64,000 nt of DNA from Aspidiotus rigidus. Taxonomy: Eukaryota > Arthropoda > Insecta > Hemiptera > Diaspididae. Positions 1 to 10,810 of this stretch are shown piece by piece (position 1 is the first letter of the stretch; each line of letters opens with the position of its first letter). The stretch is taken from positions 5,794,501 to 5,858,500 of the forward strand of contig JAVHKY010000012.1 of the NCBI GenBank assembly GCA_035079385.1, in the 5' to 3' direction. The position numbers and the translations under genes are program-made. Under the pieces are notes generated by a model. It was not told the origin of the DNA, ran no database searches, and saw only the letters and a list, made by a program, of their open reading frames with translations.

Positions 1-359
1 CGTCTCGGAGAAGCGAGAAGCCGTTTAAACGAGACTTCTTGAAAAGCTGAAAGCAGCTTCTGAAAAAAGATCCGTTTTTAACTTCTAAAGAAGCTTTGCG
101 AAAACAGGCCTAATAAGCTACTAATACAGAAATTCGGCAAAATGGTAAGTAGAGGACAAAGTGTAGGAAACGAACCGATTGCATAGGGGGAGCCAAATTT
201 GTGAACTTCAGTAAAACCACAGAGACACAGAGAGAAATTGTGACTTCAAGAGAGGTTGCTCGAAATTGAGCTCTACTCATATGGAACGTGGAGCCAAAAG
301 AAGAGTACCGGGGAAAAGATGTGAAAGTCCAAATGAAACGTTCTGGATACTTGAAGTTT

Positions 360-520
360 TAAAAGGGAACCTGTTTTATTGGAGGATAATTTTGAAAAAA
401 ATAGACGAGCGCTAGCCGCCGACCGCTGGGCGGCAAAGCGTGGAACTTGGAAAAAACGACGGCTTCCTTAACGAAGTTGAGCGAGGAACGCAGGGAACCT
501 GTTTTATGAGTCAAATGGGA
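360..520 (+). repeat. Copy of the 45-bp-repeat element with no internal unit
   Basis: Left end AGGGAACCTGTTTTAT (365) and right end GACGGCTTCCTTAACGAAGT..GGGAACCTGTTTTATGAG. Both termini carry the same AGGGAACCTGTTTTAT motif in the same orientation. The middle is short and contains CTTGGAAAAA but no full TATCATATAT unit. Confidence 0.6.
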
Positions 521-644
521 TTTGGTATTGAAAATTCAAGGATGCCTAGACCCGATAAAGCTAGTTTAAAGAAGGCCTACACCTACTATAAGCCCAGTAT
601 AATATAGTTTGAGAGTCTAAATTTTTCTCGAATCTCGAGCTACC

Positions 645-885
645 TATATTATGATAGGAGAGGGACTTGGAAAAATTTTGCTTCTCGAGCTATACATGAT
701 AGAAGGGAGACTTAGAAAAATTACCATCATACATAGCTCGAGAGTCGAAAGTTTTCTAAGTACCCCTCCTATCATATATGGCTCGAGAGCCGAAATTTTT
801 CTGTTTTTTGTTGGATGGGGCACGGCAATTTTCTCAAAAAGCCTCCCATACAACAGGTTCCCTGTTAATGTAGCTTTCAACCGCC
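645..885 (-). repeat. Copy of the 45-bp-repeat element
   Basis: About three degenerate 45-bp units (TATCATATATGGCTCGAGAG, then a TTTTTC run) followed by CTCCCATACAACAGGTTCCC in reversed orientation. Confidence 0.6.
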
Positions 886-892
886 TACAACA

Positions 893-1610
893 ATAGAGTC
901 TACTACTGAATGATATTATAAGTAAGTATGGGTTGCGTGAGTGAATCAAAAAAGGTAAAAATTGAATCTAAACATGATACCTGCAGAGAATTGTTACTTC
1001 GTACCCTTTTAATCCCATATTTTATTGTGTGTTTGTGTGAGTGTGTCAGCAACCTGTATGTGTAAAATATGCTATTTAAAGGTTAAAATGGATATAAAAC
1101 CGTTTTTCTCCAATTCAATAGTTAAATCAACTCATTACTACGTTTTTACCTTCAGAGTTTAAAAGGTATTATGTCCATTTTCACCTTTTAAAAAGCATAT
1201 TTTACACATACAGGCTGCTGACACACTCACACAAGTACACAACAAAATATAACTTTCAACAGCCTGCAACAATAGAGTCTACTACTAAATGATATTATAA
1301 GTAAGATGGGTTGCGTGACTGAATCAAAGAAGGTAAAAATTGAATCGAAACATGATACCTGCAGAGAATTCTTAGTTATTAATTACACTCTTTCAAATCC
1401 AAATTGTGTTGTGCTTGTGTGAGTGTGTCAGCAGTTTGTATGTATAAAATTATGTTCTTTTTCAAAAGGAGAAAATGGACATTATACCGTTTCATCTCTA
1501 GAATTGAAAAGGTATTATGTCCAATGTCTCCAAATGGAATGTATAATTTTATAGCCTACATACAGGCTGCTGACCCACTCATACAAACACACAGCAACTG
1601 TACATTAAGC
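893..1610. repeat. Two palindromic elements in tandem
   Basis: Each unit begins AATAGAGTCTACTACTGAAT, includes TACCTGCAGAGAATTGTTA and GTGTGAGTGTGTCAGCA, and folds back through TGCTGACACACTCACAC. The same family recurs at 3,575-4,115 and 6,375-6,715. No coding capacity. Confidence 0.65.
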
Positions 1611-2353
1611 GCTGAGTGAGTGAGCCTTTACATTAGGCTACTATCTATTTATAGGATAAGTGTAGTACTATATACATTAAGCTGCTCAGTTCGACCCAAA
1701 TCTTAAACTAGTGTAAATCTAGTCGACTGTGGGTTACGCTACTTAACTCCCAGGGCTCATGAAACATGTCGATAGGCCTAGTATAAGAGAATACTAGTAA
1801 AGGCGTACACCAACTTTTTGAGACACTCCCAATTCCAGGAATTAGATTGAAGAAAGGCTAGACTTCTTAAGCCACTTCAGGTCTACTATATTGTATACTA
1901 AACCAAGTAGGAGGGCCAACAAGCGGAGCGAGTGGGTTCTCAAAAAGCCTTCATTATACTAGGCCTAATATACATCATACTAGACTTGTTTATTTCTTCA
2001 TTTTTTTTTTTATTAAATTATTTTAACAGGGAACCTGTTTTATCGGGGGGTAAACTGAAGGAAAATGACGGGCGCCGGCCGGCAAGAAAAAGGGACTTAG
2101 AAAAATTTTGATGAAGTGATAGGAGGGGGACTTATCCTCTCTGCTTCATGCAGTATATTATACTAGGTTTATACTACGTATTATACTAGGCGTATACTAG
2201 GTCCAAGCCTCCTTTATACTAGGTCTAGGCATAAGTTTACAAGATCTTTATCAATAGCTTATACTAGCAGTTTGTCCTAGCTCTGTACTAGGTCTTAGGC
2301 TTCCTTTATACTATAGGTCTAGGAAGTCTGTATTAGTGGTTTTACTAGCTCTG

Positions 2354-2481
2354 TGACGTCATCAGATAGTGATGGCACGCTGATCGTGACGTCACAGATC
2401 TCCATCGTGACGTCACCAGATCGTAACGTCATTAGATCGTGTGACGTCATCAGATTATGACTTCATCAAATCGTGACGTCA
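2354..2481. promoter_or_regulatory. Cluster of TGACGTCA palindromes (CRE/ATF-type sites)
   Basis: Five perfect TGACGTCA sites (2354, 2387, 2408, 2442, 2474) and two one-base variants (2424, 2458) within 128 bp, in units of TGACGTCATCAGATCG. Spacing is 16-21 bp after the first gap. TGACGTCA is the full CREB/ATF consensus. It may simply be a short tandem repeat. No gene start is visible nearby. Confidence 0.6.
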
Positions 2482-2737
2482 TCAGATCTCCGAACTGATA
2501 ACAGGATAGGCCTACCGGGGGTACCACACAGGCTGTAAAAAAACGCGCCTAGAACTTGACCTAATGAGAAGAAATTTCAAGGTGGTGAGGAACAAAGTTC
2601 ACTCTACTTGAGACGACAAAAAGCAAAAAATGACACTCACATGATTACTCCCATAAAACAGGTTCCCTGTTTGCCTCAATTAACAGAGTTAATGAAGGCA
2701 ATTCCGAGCAGCTAACTGTGTGGGCTGCGAGTTTTTT

Positions 2738-3165
2738 AACAGGGAACCTGTTTTATGGGGGGCTATTTGAGAAATCTGGCGTGCGCCGTCCAGCGAAAAA
2801 CTTAGAAAAATTTCGACTCTCGAGAGTATATGATAGGAGGGGGACTTAGAAACGACCCTCGAGCCATATATGATAGGAGAGGGACTTGGAAAAATTTCGA
2901 CTCTCGAGCTATAATTATGATAGGAGGGGGACTTGGAAAAATTTCGACTCTCGAGCTATAGATGATAGGAGGGGAGACTTAGAAAAAATTCGACTCTCGC
3001 GCCATATATGATAGGAGAGGGACTTGGAAAAAATTTCGAATCTGAAGCTATATATGATAGAAGAGGGACTTGGAAAACTTTTGACTCTCGAGCTATATAT
3101 GATAGGGGACAAATTTTCCCAAGTCTCCCTCCTATCATAAATAGCTCGAGATTTTTTTTTTGTTT
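2738..3165 (+). repeat. Copy of the 45-bp-repeat element with about seven units
   Basis: Starts AACAGGGAACCTGTTTTATG then GGGGGCTATTTGAGAAA and GCGTGCGCCGTCCAGC, followed by tandem units CTCGAGC.ATATATGATAGG.GGGGACTTGGAAAAA. The small reading frames on both strands come from the unit being a multiple of three. Confidence 0.7.
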
Positions 3166-3574
3166 TTGTTTTTCTTTGTTCAAGCCTAGCATAAAACTAG
3201 TACATGAGAAGAGGATGGACGCAGAATCAGGAATTACGTAGGGATTTAGACGGATCTTTTCTTCATTTACTTCAGGTCTAGTAAATTGAGTAAGTATAGG
3301 TCTAACATAATGCTAATACTCCCTATAAGCCGAGATAAACACAAACTGTAAAATGAGTATCGTCTACATGTATGACAAAGCCCCAATTCTCCTGATTGTT
3401 TCAAGCTGAATTTTAACAGAGAACCTGTTTTATGGGGGGCTTTTTGAGAAACTTGCCGTGCGCCGTTCAGCAAAAAACTTGGAAAAATTTCAACTCTCGA
3501 GCTATCATATTATATAGCTGGAGATTCGAGAAAAATTTAGACTCTCAAACTATATTATACTAGGCTTATAGTGG

Positions 3575-4115
3575 TATGGGTAAAATATGCTGTTTAAAGG
3601 TGAAAATGGATACCATTTATCTCCATAATTGAAAAGGTAATATGTTCATTTACACCTTAACAAAAAAAAAATTTACACATACAGGCTGCTGATACACTCA
3701 CACAAGTACACAACAAAATATTACTTTCAACAGCCTGCAACAATAGAGTCTACTACTGAATGATATTATAAGTAAGTGTGGGTTGCGTGAGTGAATCAAA
3801 AAGGGTAAAAATTGAATATGAACATGATACCTGCAGAGAATTGTTAGTTCGTACCCTTTTAATCCTATATTTTATTGTGTGTTTGTGTGAGTGTGTCAGC
3901 AACCTGTCTGTGTAAAATATGCTATTTTCCAATTCAATAGTTGAATCAACTCATTGGTCATTACTACGTTTTATCCTCAGAATAAGTTATCATGTCCATT
4001 TTCACCTTTTAAAAAGCATATTTTTCACATACAGGCTGCTGACACACTCAGACAAGCACACAATAAAATATGGGATTAAAAGGGTATGAACTAACAATTC
4101 TCTGCAGGTATCAAG
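3575..4115. repeat. Palindromic element of the 0.9-1.6 kb family
   Basis: Carries CAGGCTGCTGATACACTCAC and the reversed GTGTGAGTGTGTCAGCAACC, the GATACCTGCAGAGAATTGTT block, and a fold-back ending TCTGCAGGTATCAAGTTGAG. Confidence 0.65.
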
Positions 4116-4129
4116 TTGAGATTCAATTT

Positions 4130-5260
4130 TTAGGGTCGGCCCGTCGTACGATGCCGACCCTATTGTAATCCTATCTAGGGTCGGCTCGCGTCGCGGAAGC
4201 CGACCATATTATTGTAATCACTTTTTTCTTCTTCTTCTTCGGCTCAGTTCAGTCGCGCACGTCACATCACGGATGTCACCGTCGTCACGTTCAGTAGGCC
4301 ACAGTGGCCACAACGCAGTATAAACTGCGGGTAAGGTTTGGTATCAATTATCATTATTGCGGTCTGCGTCTTTTCAATTGAGTCAAAAATTACCTACCGT
4401 GTACGTACGCCTAGCCTAAGGTGTTTTTGTGTTGTTTCTCCTATCTTGGATTGCGTGTTTGCATTCATCAGCGTATTAATAAATTTGATTCAAATTATAA
4501 ATTTATTTTCGTTCTCATCTGGGAACAGTTAGTTTATTTATGATTATTATTGATTAATTAGCTAGCCGCTGCTGAGTAATTCGTTGTGATGACGAGAAGG
4601 AATGAAACAATAAAAATAGTAGCGTCTTGTCTTTATTATCGAACGTTCTCAAATTGAAAAGATCGACTACGAAAGGAACCAAACATCCTAATTGCGATGG
4701 AAAAGAATATATAGAGTAATCAAATGTGAATTCTTGTAATTATTCATTGAAGACTCGAATCTGTATTTATAATGTTGAAACCAGCACAAACGTTTTTCAT
4801 GAACCCATCATTGGTTAAGCATTAAGGGTATGCTTCACACAGAAGAAACACGCGTAAATATACAAGAATGTAGGTTGATTCGGAGGCGACTAATTATGAT
4901 CCGCAAAATGAACCAATTGTTCTGAATTCTTTCGAAGTGTTAGGTGATAGTTTGATACAGATTTACATTGAATCAGAACTCGGCGTTGATAACGAGAGTT
5001 GTAAATAATATTACGAGTTCTGAATTAATGTTAGGCTCTCATCTGGGAACAGTTAGTTTATTTATGATTATTATTGATTAATTAGCCGCTGCTGATTAAT
5101 TCGTTACGATGACGAGAAGGAATGAAACAATAAAAATAGTAGCGTCTTGTCTTTATTATCGAACGCTCGCAAATTGAAAAGATTGACTATAAATGGAACC
5201 AAACGTCTTAATTGCGATGGAAAAGAATAAAGATAGAGTAATCAAATGTGAATTCCCTGA
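4130..5260. repeat. GGGTCGGC palindromes, then a 220-bp direct duplication
   Basis: 4,132-4,210 holds two hairpins, AGGGTCGGCCCG..GATGCCGACCCT and AGGGTCGGCTCG..GAAGCCGACC. A segment starting CTCATCTGGGAACAGTTAGT at 4,515-4,735 is repeated at 5,037-5,257 in direct orientation (about 525 bp apart) with small differences. It could be an LTR-type remnant, but no internal retroviral-like coding, PBS or TG..CA ends could be shown. Confidence 0.55.
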
Positions 5261-6370
5261 AATTGGTCCAAACAATGTGAATGGTGCAGCGGTACTTAGA
5301 CCAAAATCTAAAGTGAATGATTGTTGAGTATCCTGATCATAAAATCGGTATCTAATTACAATGATTCTAGTCTCCAATCTGAGTTTGTAGTTCTATTCGA
5401 TAGAACGTGAGTACCTGAGTGGAAAGTATATGAGGTATGATGAACAGTTTGGATGAATAATTATCGAAATTTTATTATTTCAACTTGCAAGGTACATTTA
5501 GTGTCTAGTGCCGGTTCTTACGCCTGGTGTTAGAAGCCAAATATCATCTTAAATCAATATTTTGCAATGTATACGAATATGTATTGGAATCCAAAAATTT
5601 TGTTTTGATGGAATGCCTAGTTGTTGGGCGTTTGTTTCTGTTTCTTTCTTTCTTTCTTTCTTTCTCGGGGTACGGCCTGTCCACGATGCAGTAAGGTGTG
5701 GTTATTTTTATGCGTTATTGCGTTTTGATTGTCTCATTCTGTCGTTTCATCCGCAAGTTTATGTAACCGAGATGGGGTAACCCGTCGGTTTACTGCCATA
5801 CTCGGAGTAAGAGGCGAGTAAGAATGATGGCGAGGGACTTTTTGTACTTCTTGGACTTGAAAATATTTTAATCTGTTGGACTTGGAATTATTCTCCAATT
5901 GTTGGACTTTGAAATATTTTCATACTTCTCGGACTTGTAATAAAGTTTTTCATTTTTAATTCTTGGACATGGAAATATTTCCAACTGTTGAACTTTGAAA
6001 GGAATATTTTCAACTGTTGGACTTTGAAATATTTTCAAATTGTGGAACTTCAAAATATTAACAACTAGATTTTTCGAGGATAAGAAGTTATTAAGATATC
6101 TGAGATGGAAATTAACTGAAAAGCGAAAAGTTCGAAGCGAAAAGCGGTGACATTTTTTGGAAGTGAAAAGCAAAGCAAATGTTGGAAAAGCAAAAAGTAT
6201 AAACTATATAGCAGAAGTATTTCAATTTTGCGCTTTTTAGTGAAACAAACGACGATCAGAAAAATTTATTGGATTTTTGACGAGTCTCTCTTGACTGAAA
6301 TAAAGAAAAATTAATATTATAATCCGATTCAGGCCGACCTTGATACTATGTCGCCCGCGACATAGCTTGT
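5261..6370. other. No gene recognised; AT-rich with GTTGGACTT repeats
   Basis: A run of imperfect units TTGGACTTTGAAATATTTTC at about 5,865-6,060 and a small palindrome ATGTCGCCCGCGACAT at 6,349. Nothing else is recognised. Confidence 0.5.
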
Positions 6371-6374
6371 TACC

Positions 6375-6715
6375 TTTTTTGATTCACTCACGCAACCCAT
6401 ACTTACTTATAATATCATTCAGTAGTAGACTCTATTGTTGCAGGCTGTTGAAAGTTATATTTTGTTGTGTACTTGTGTGAGTGTGTCAGCAACCTGTATG
6501 TGTAAAATATGCTTTTTAAAAGGTGAAAATGGACATGATACCTTATTCTGAGGATAAAACGTAGTAATGACCAATGAGTTGATTCGACTATTGAATTGGA
6601 AAATAGCATATTTTACAGAGACAGGTTGCTGACACACTCACACAAACACACAATAAAATATAGGATTAAGAGGGTACGAACTAACAATTCTCTGCAGGTA
6701 TCATGTTCAGATAAA
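6375..6715. repeat. Palindromic element of the 0.9-1.6 kb family, reversed
   Basis: TTGATTCACTCACGCAACCC to TCTCTGCAGGTATCATGTTC, with GTGTGAGTGTGTCAGCAACC and its inverse GCTGACACACTCACACAAAC at the stem. Confidence 0.65.
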
Positions 6716-7349
6716 AATCCCATATGACTCATAAAACAGGTTCCCTGCGTTCCTCGCTTAACTTCGTTAAGGAAGCCGTCGTTTTTTCATTTTATTTATT
6801 TATGATGAGGAAAAACCATCAAAATGGTGAAGAACAAAGTTCGAGCTGTAGAGGAATGACAATGCACTCTACTGACTCCCATAAAACAGGTTCCCTGTTC
6901 GCCTCAATTGACAAAGTTAATGAAGGCAACCCCAAGCAGCTCACCATGTGGGCTACGAGTTTCACTGGATAAAATTCAAAGCTTGAAAAGTCTTCTTCTG
7001 CAGAAGCCTCTCCTGTTATATGAAGCTGAAGTTCTCTGTTTGCAAACTGTGATAAGGCACATTACTTTTTTTCGTTTGCTAGCACTTGTGTAAGCAAAAT
7101 TTTACTAATATAGTTTTTGTGAACATACGACTCGGGGAAATCTTTGTAACGTGTCTGTAACTTTTTCAATTAAATATTAACAAATGGCTTGTGAGATACA
7201 TCCTTCTTATCACTGATTTGTAGTTGCTTAGGAAAACTGCAATGGCAGAAAAGTTGCCTACAGACGTGCAAGAAAGCGGTTGCAGACTGTCAAGACAGTG
7301 TGGTACGCACTTAACACACCTTGGCGCGACTCTTTCCTTCTGTACAACG

Positions 7350-7712
7350 TTATATAATATGTCTTTTCATATATGTATTTGCTGCATTACAAAGAACACT
7401 ACAAGGGCAAAAATCAGCTGAAGTATTAGTAGAGTATAACAGTTATGCTGGTATTATGTTCAGATTCAATCAACCCACGCTGTTTGTAACTGGTAGACTC
7501 TTGTATGCTGTAGAAAGCCATATCTTGTTGCGTTGATGGTTGCCTACAAAATCAGACAGTATTTTGGACGCATCAAGTTTGAACATGTGTTTTTGTTAGT
7601 AAATACAAAATGGCGGGGCATAAATATGATCTGAATATGATACCAGCACAACTTTTATATTCTCTGAGTAAATATTTACTCACACTAATACAGCAAATAC
7701 ATGAAAAGATAC
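7350..7712. mobile_element. Palindromic MITE, copy 1
   Basis: Arms ATGTCTTTTCATATATGTAT / AGCAAATACATGAAAAGAT, then AAAAATCAGCTGAAGTATTA and ACAGTTATGCTGGTATTATG facing their inverses. The interior carries AAATACAAAATGGCGGGGC. Two more copies follow. Confidence 0.7.
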
Positions 7713-7720
7713 TTATAATA

Positions 7721-8205
7721 GATATGTCTTTTCATATATTTGCTGTATTATGAGGAAGCGTGAGTAAATATTTACTCACACTACAAGGGCAAAAATCAGC
7801 TGAAGTATTAGGAGTGTAAGTACAACAGTTATGCTGGTATCATGTTCAGACTCAATCATCAGTCCTTCTGATTCCCCCAAGCAACCCACACCACTGATAA
7901 TATTAGACTCTATTACTGTAGGCTGTAGAAGGCCATATCTTGTTGTGGTAAGTGAATTCAAGATAGCAGGGTATGTTTGAATATCATGCCAGCATGTTGT
8001 GTTGATGGTTGCCTTATAATACTACAAATCAGACAGTATTCTGAACACATTAGGTTTGAACAGTGTGTTTGTATTAGTAAATACAAAATGGCGGGGTATA
8101 AATGGAATATCAGCATGACTGTTATACTCTCCTAATAATACTCTAGGTGGTTTTTTGCTCTTGTACACTTCTTCAAATGTAGCAAATATATGAAAAGACA
8201 TAATC
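7721..8205. mobile_element. Palindromic MITE, copy 2
   Basis: From GATATGTCTTTTCATATATT to GCAAATATATGAAAAGACAT. Same internal blocks as copy 1, including AAATACAAAATGGCGGGGTA. Almost head-to-tail with copy 1. Confidence 0.72.
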
Positions 8206-8270
8206 TATATTATCGTGCATTTGCTGCATTCAACTTCATTAATTTGGAGCAAATATGTGAAAAGTTATAC

Positions 8271-9945
8271 AATATGTTGTTTTATATATTTGCTGCATTT
8301 TGAGGATTTATTCACATTACAAGGGCAAAAATCAGCTGAATTATAGACCATATTTTGCGTGTTGGCGTGACGTCGACACGTTCCAAAAACATGAACAACC
8401 CCACCCATATTTGTGAAGCACCGTTTACCCCAGTTTACCGTATTTGTTCAAAACAAACTATCGATTATTCCCATAAGAAATGCATGGGAACGTTTCGATC
8501 ACACATTCTTATTTAAATGTAAGAAGAAAATAGGAAAAGAAAAGTTCATATTTAGAATCTGGAAGTTCTGAAGTATTCATAAATGTATCTGTAATTCTTT
8601 ATATTTTATCTTTTGTTTACAAATATCAACAATGATCGAAACGTCCTGTGTATTTCTTATGGAGTTGATTTTTGACATGTTCCATGTCTTTTCTCTCGCT
8701 GGACCCCGATTTTGAAACTCGCGAGTACACCCCGCGTAATAATAATAAATATGTGTAATTAATTAATTAATAATTAAATAATTAAATTAATGATTAAATA
8801 AATAAATAATTAAATAATTATATAATTAAATAAATAAATAATTAAATAAATAAATAAATAATCAAATAAATAAATAATTAAATAAATAAATAATTAAATA
8901 ATTATGAATAAATAAATGATTAAATAATTAATATAATTAATAATTAGAAAATCTCTAGGGTGATTCAGAAATTCGCGAGTACACCCCGCGTAATAATAAT
9001 AAATAATTAATTTATTAATAATTAAATAATTCAATAATTCAATAATTAAATAAATAAATAATTGAATAATTAATATAATTAATAATTAGAAAATTTTCTA
9101 AGTCCCTCTTCCTATCATATATGGCTGGATAGTCGAAATTTTTCCAAGTCCCCTAGACTTGAATTGTCTCATACCATTCCAATACAACAGCGAGATCGCT
9201 CGTTCGCCCCACGAAAGTTGATACCTCAAAATATAGAACACCCACAATTACCTCAAAATATTTCTCATAGAAGACTTATACGACGCCAAGATAGGTAAAG
9301 GGGTAAACGAATAATATCTCACGAACACTTGACCTAGTAGAAGCCTAGACTGAAATATTTCAAGATGACTGATAAAATATAAAAGACATGGAACATGATT
9401 TTCATTTATTTGGCTATGCCAGAAAATTTTATTTTGAACACAAACGGTAAACTGGGATAAGACTGTGTTAAAGTGGGGTTACAAAAAAATATGGTCCATT
9501 AGGTGTATATAACAGTTATGCTGGTACTATGCTCAGATGCAATTATTATAGTATTAGCCCTTCTGATTCTCTCACACAACCCATGCTGCTTGTAATATCA
9601 TTTAGTAGTGGACTCTATTATTGTAGGCTATAGAAAGCTATATCTTGTTGTGGTAAAGTAATACAAGATGGCGGGGCACGTTTGAACATCATACCTGGGT
9701 GTTGTGTTGAGCGTAGCACCACCTACTTTTATAATATTACAAAATTGGACAGTATTTTGAATAGACAAAAGTTTGAATGTGTTTGTGCTGGTGTTAGTAA
9801 GTACAAAATGGTGGGAATATGAACATGATACCAGCATATCTATTATACTCTACTAATACTTCAGCTGATTTTTGCCCTTGAAGTGTGAGTGAATATTTAC
9901 TCATACTTTTTTCAAAATACAGCAAATATATGAAGAGACATAGGT
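8271..9945. mobile_element. Palindromic MITE, copy 3, split by another element
   Basis: The left piece (8,271-8,343) ends at AAAAATCAGCTGAATTA. The right piece (9,499-9,945) starts TTAGGTGTATATAACAGTTA and continues to CAAATATATGAAGAGACAT. The two join into one family copy if 8,344-9,498 is removed. Confidence 0.75.
8344..9498. mobile_element. 1155-bp element with inverted ends and TTA duplication, nested in a MITE
   Basis: Ends TAGACCATATTTTG and CAAAAAAATATGGTCCA are inverted repeats, flanked by TTA on both sides. Subterminal inversions follow (AACCCCACCC..GTTTACCCCAGTTTACC against GGTAAACTGGGATAAG..GTGGGGTT). The centre has AATTAAATA-type repeats and two CGCGAGTACACCCCGCG blocks. No coding. 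The core recurs inverted at 49,782-51,201. Confidence 0.75.
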
Positions 9946-10640
9946 ATCATATAACTTTTCATTTTTTTTTTTTCTATTTCTTACTTTCCTGAAAAAAGGA
10001 TGGGGCCATCTAATTTGCTCCATTAGGTGATGTTTCGGCCAAAGCAAGAAAAGACAATACTAGAAAGGACGCACGGACACACGCAAATTTCAAAATCAGA
10101 GTAGGGGTCAGAGCAAAGACATGAAACATGTCAAAAAATTTCGACCCAGACCTATAAATTTCAAAGTCTCTAAAATAGGTCCAGGTCACTGATGATGTCC
10201 TATTTCATACTAGGTTTACAGTAGGTCGAGGCCTCCTTCATTATAGCTTTATATTAAGTCTAGGCTCGCTTGAATTCTCAATATCAAAACCAATTTGACT
10301 CATAAAACAGGTTCCCTGCGTTCCTCGTTCAACTTTGTTAAGGAAGCCGTAGTTTTTGCAACACTGAAATGAAACTGTTTCTCTAGATCGTTTCTTTTGG
10401 GTCAATATTCACCTTTTTTCTCCTGTACCTTCAAATTTCTTTGTTCCAAGGTGCTCTAATTTCTATGAGGTGGATCCTGACTCATAATTTTTCGTCGAAT
10501 TTCGGAAAAGAGGCCCACCCTCTTCCAATTAAAGAGAAAAGTACCAAGGACAATAATTCTGAATTGAAAAAAAAAAACGTATCCATGGTCCTATTTTCTA
10601 TGGAATCCCTCAACCATCTCAAAACTTGACTTAAACTTAC
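9946..10640. other. Intergenic/3' intron sequence with a repeat end
   Basis: 10,295-10,355 carries ACTCATAAAACAGGTTCCCT and GTTAAGGAAGCCGTAGTTTT, an end of the 45-bp-repeat element. From 10,640 downward is the last intron of the protease within the window. The final exon was searched for by motif and not seen. Confidence 0.5.
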
Positions 10641-10810
10641 ATGACACATCAATGGACCACCAGAGTCCCCTAAGCAAGCATCTCTTCCCCCACGATCGAA
10701 GCCTGCACAAAGCATACCGTCGGTGATTTTATACAGAGGCAGAAAGACGGTCCTCTTACGACATTCTGCCGGTGACATTACTGGTAACTGTACTTCTTGT
10801 AACGTATCAG
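10641..10810 (-). CDS. Protease exon 13: catalytic serine region (last exon in the window)
   Basis: 170 nt, acceptor ATTTTTAG, donor GTAAGT, phase 1 to 0. Encodes LPVMSPAECR, DGMLCAGFDRGG and DACLGDSGGPLMC with the catalytic Ser and the S1 Asp. Reading through the donor adds about 50 residues unlike any trypsin, so the splice is real. The expected final exon (GITSWG..C..PGVY.. and the C-terminal helix) was not found in the 10.6 kb that remain. Confidence 0.92.

Noticed and set aside
4512..5260. LTR retrotransposon with two LTRs
   Set aside because: The 220-bp direct repeats are only 525 bp apart, no internal gag or pol was seen, and TG..CA ends with a primer-binding site could not be shown.
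6724..7093. Small plus-strand genes at 6.7-7.1 kb
   Set aside because: The frames begin inside ACTCATAAAACAGGTTCCCT element ends and read repeat sequence; similar frames appear at each such end.
8750..8940. CRISPR-like or origin-like array in AATTAAATA repeats
   Set aside because: Simple-sequence AT repeat in an insect element; no regular spacers, and the genome is eukaryotic.
10482..10640. C-terminal tail HVSLSQVLRWLRDSIEN as the protease end
   Set aside because: Read-through of a GTAAGT donor; the tail lacks the conserved Trp-Gly, Cys and PGVY parts of trypsins.
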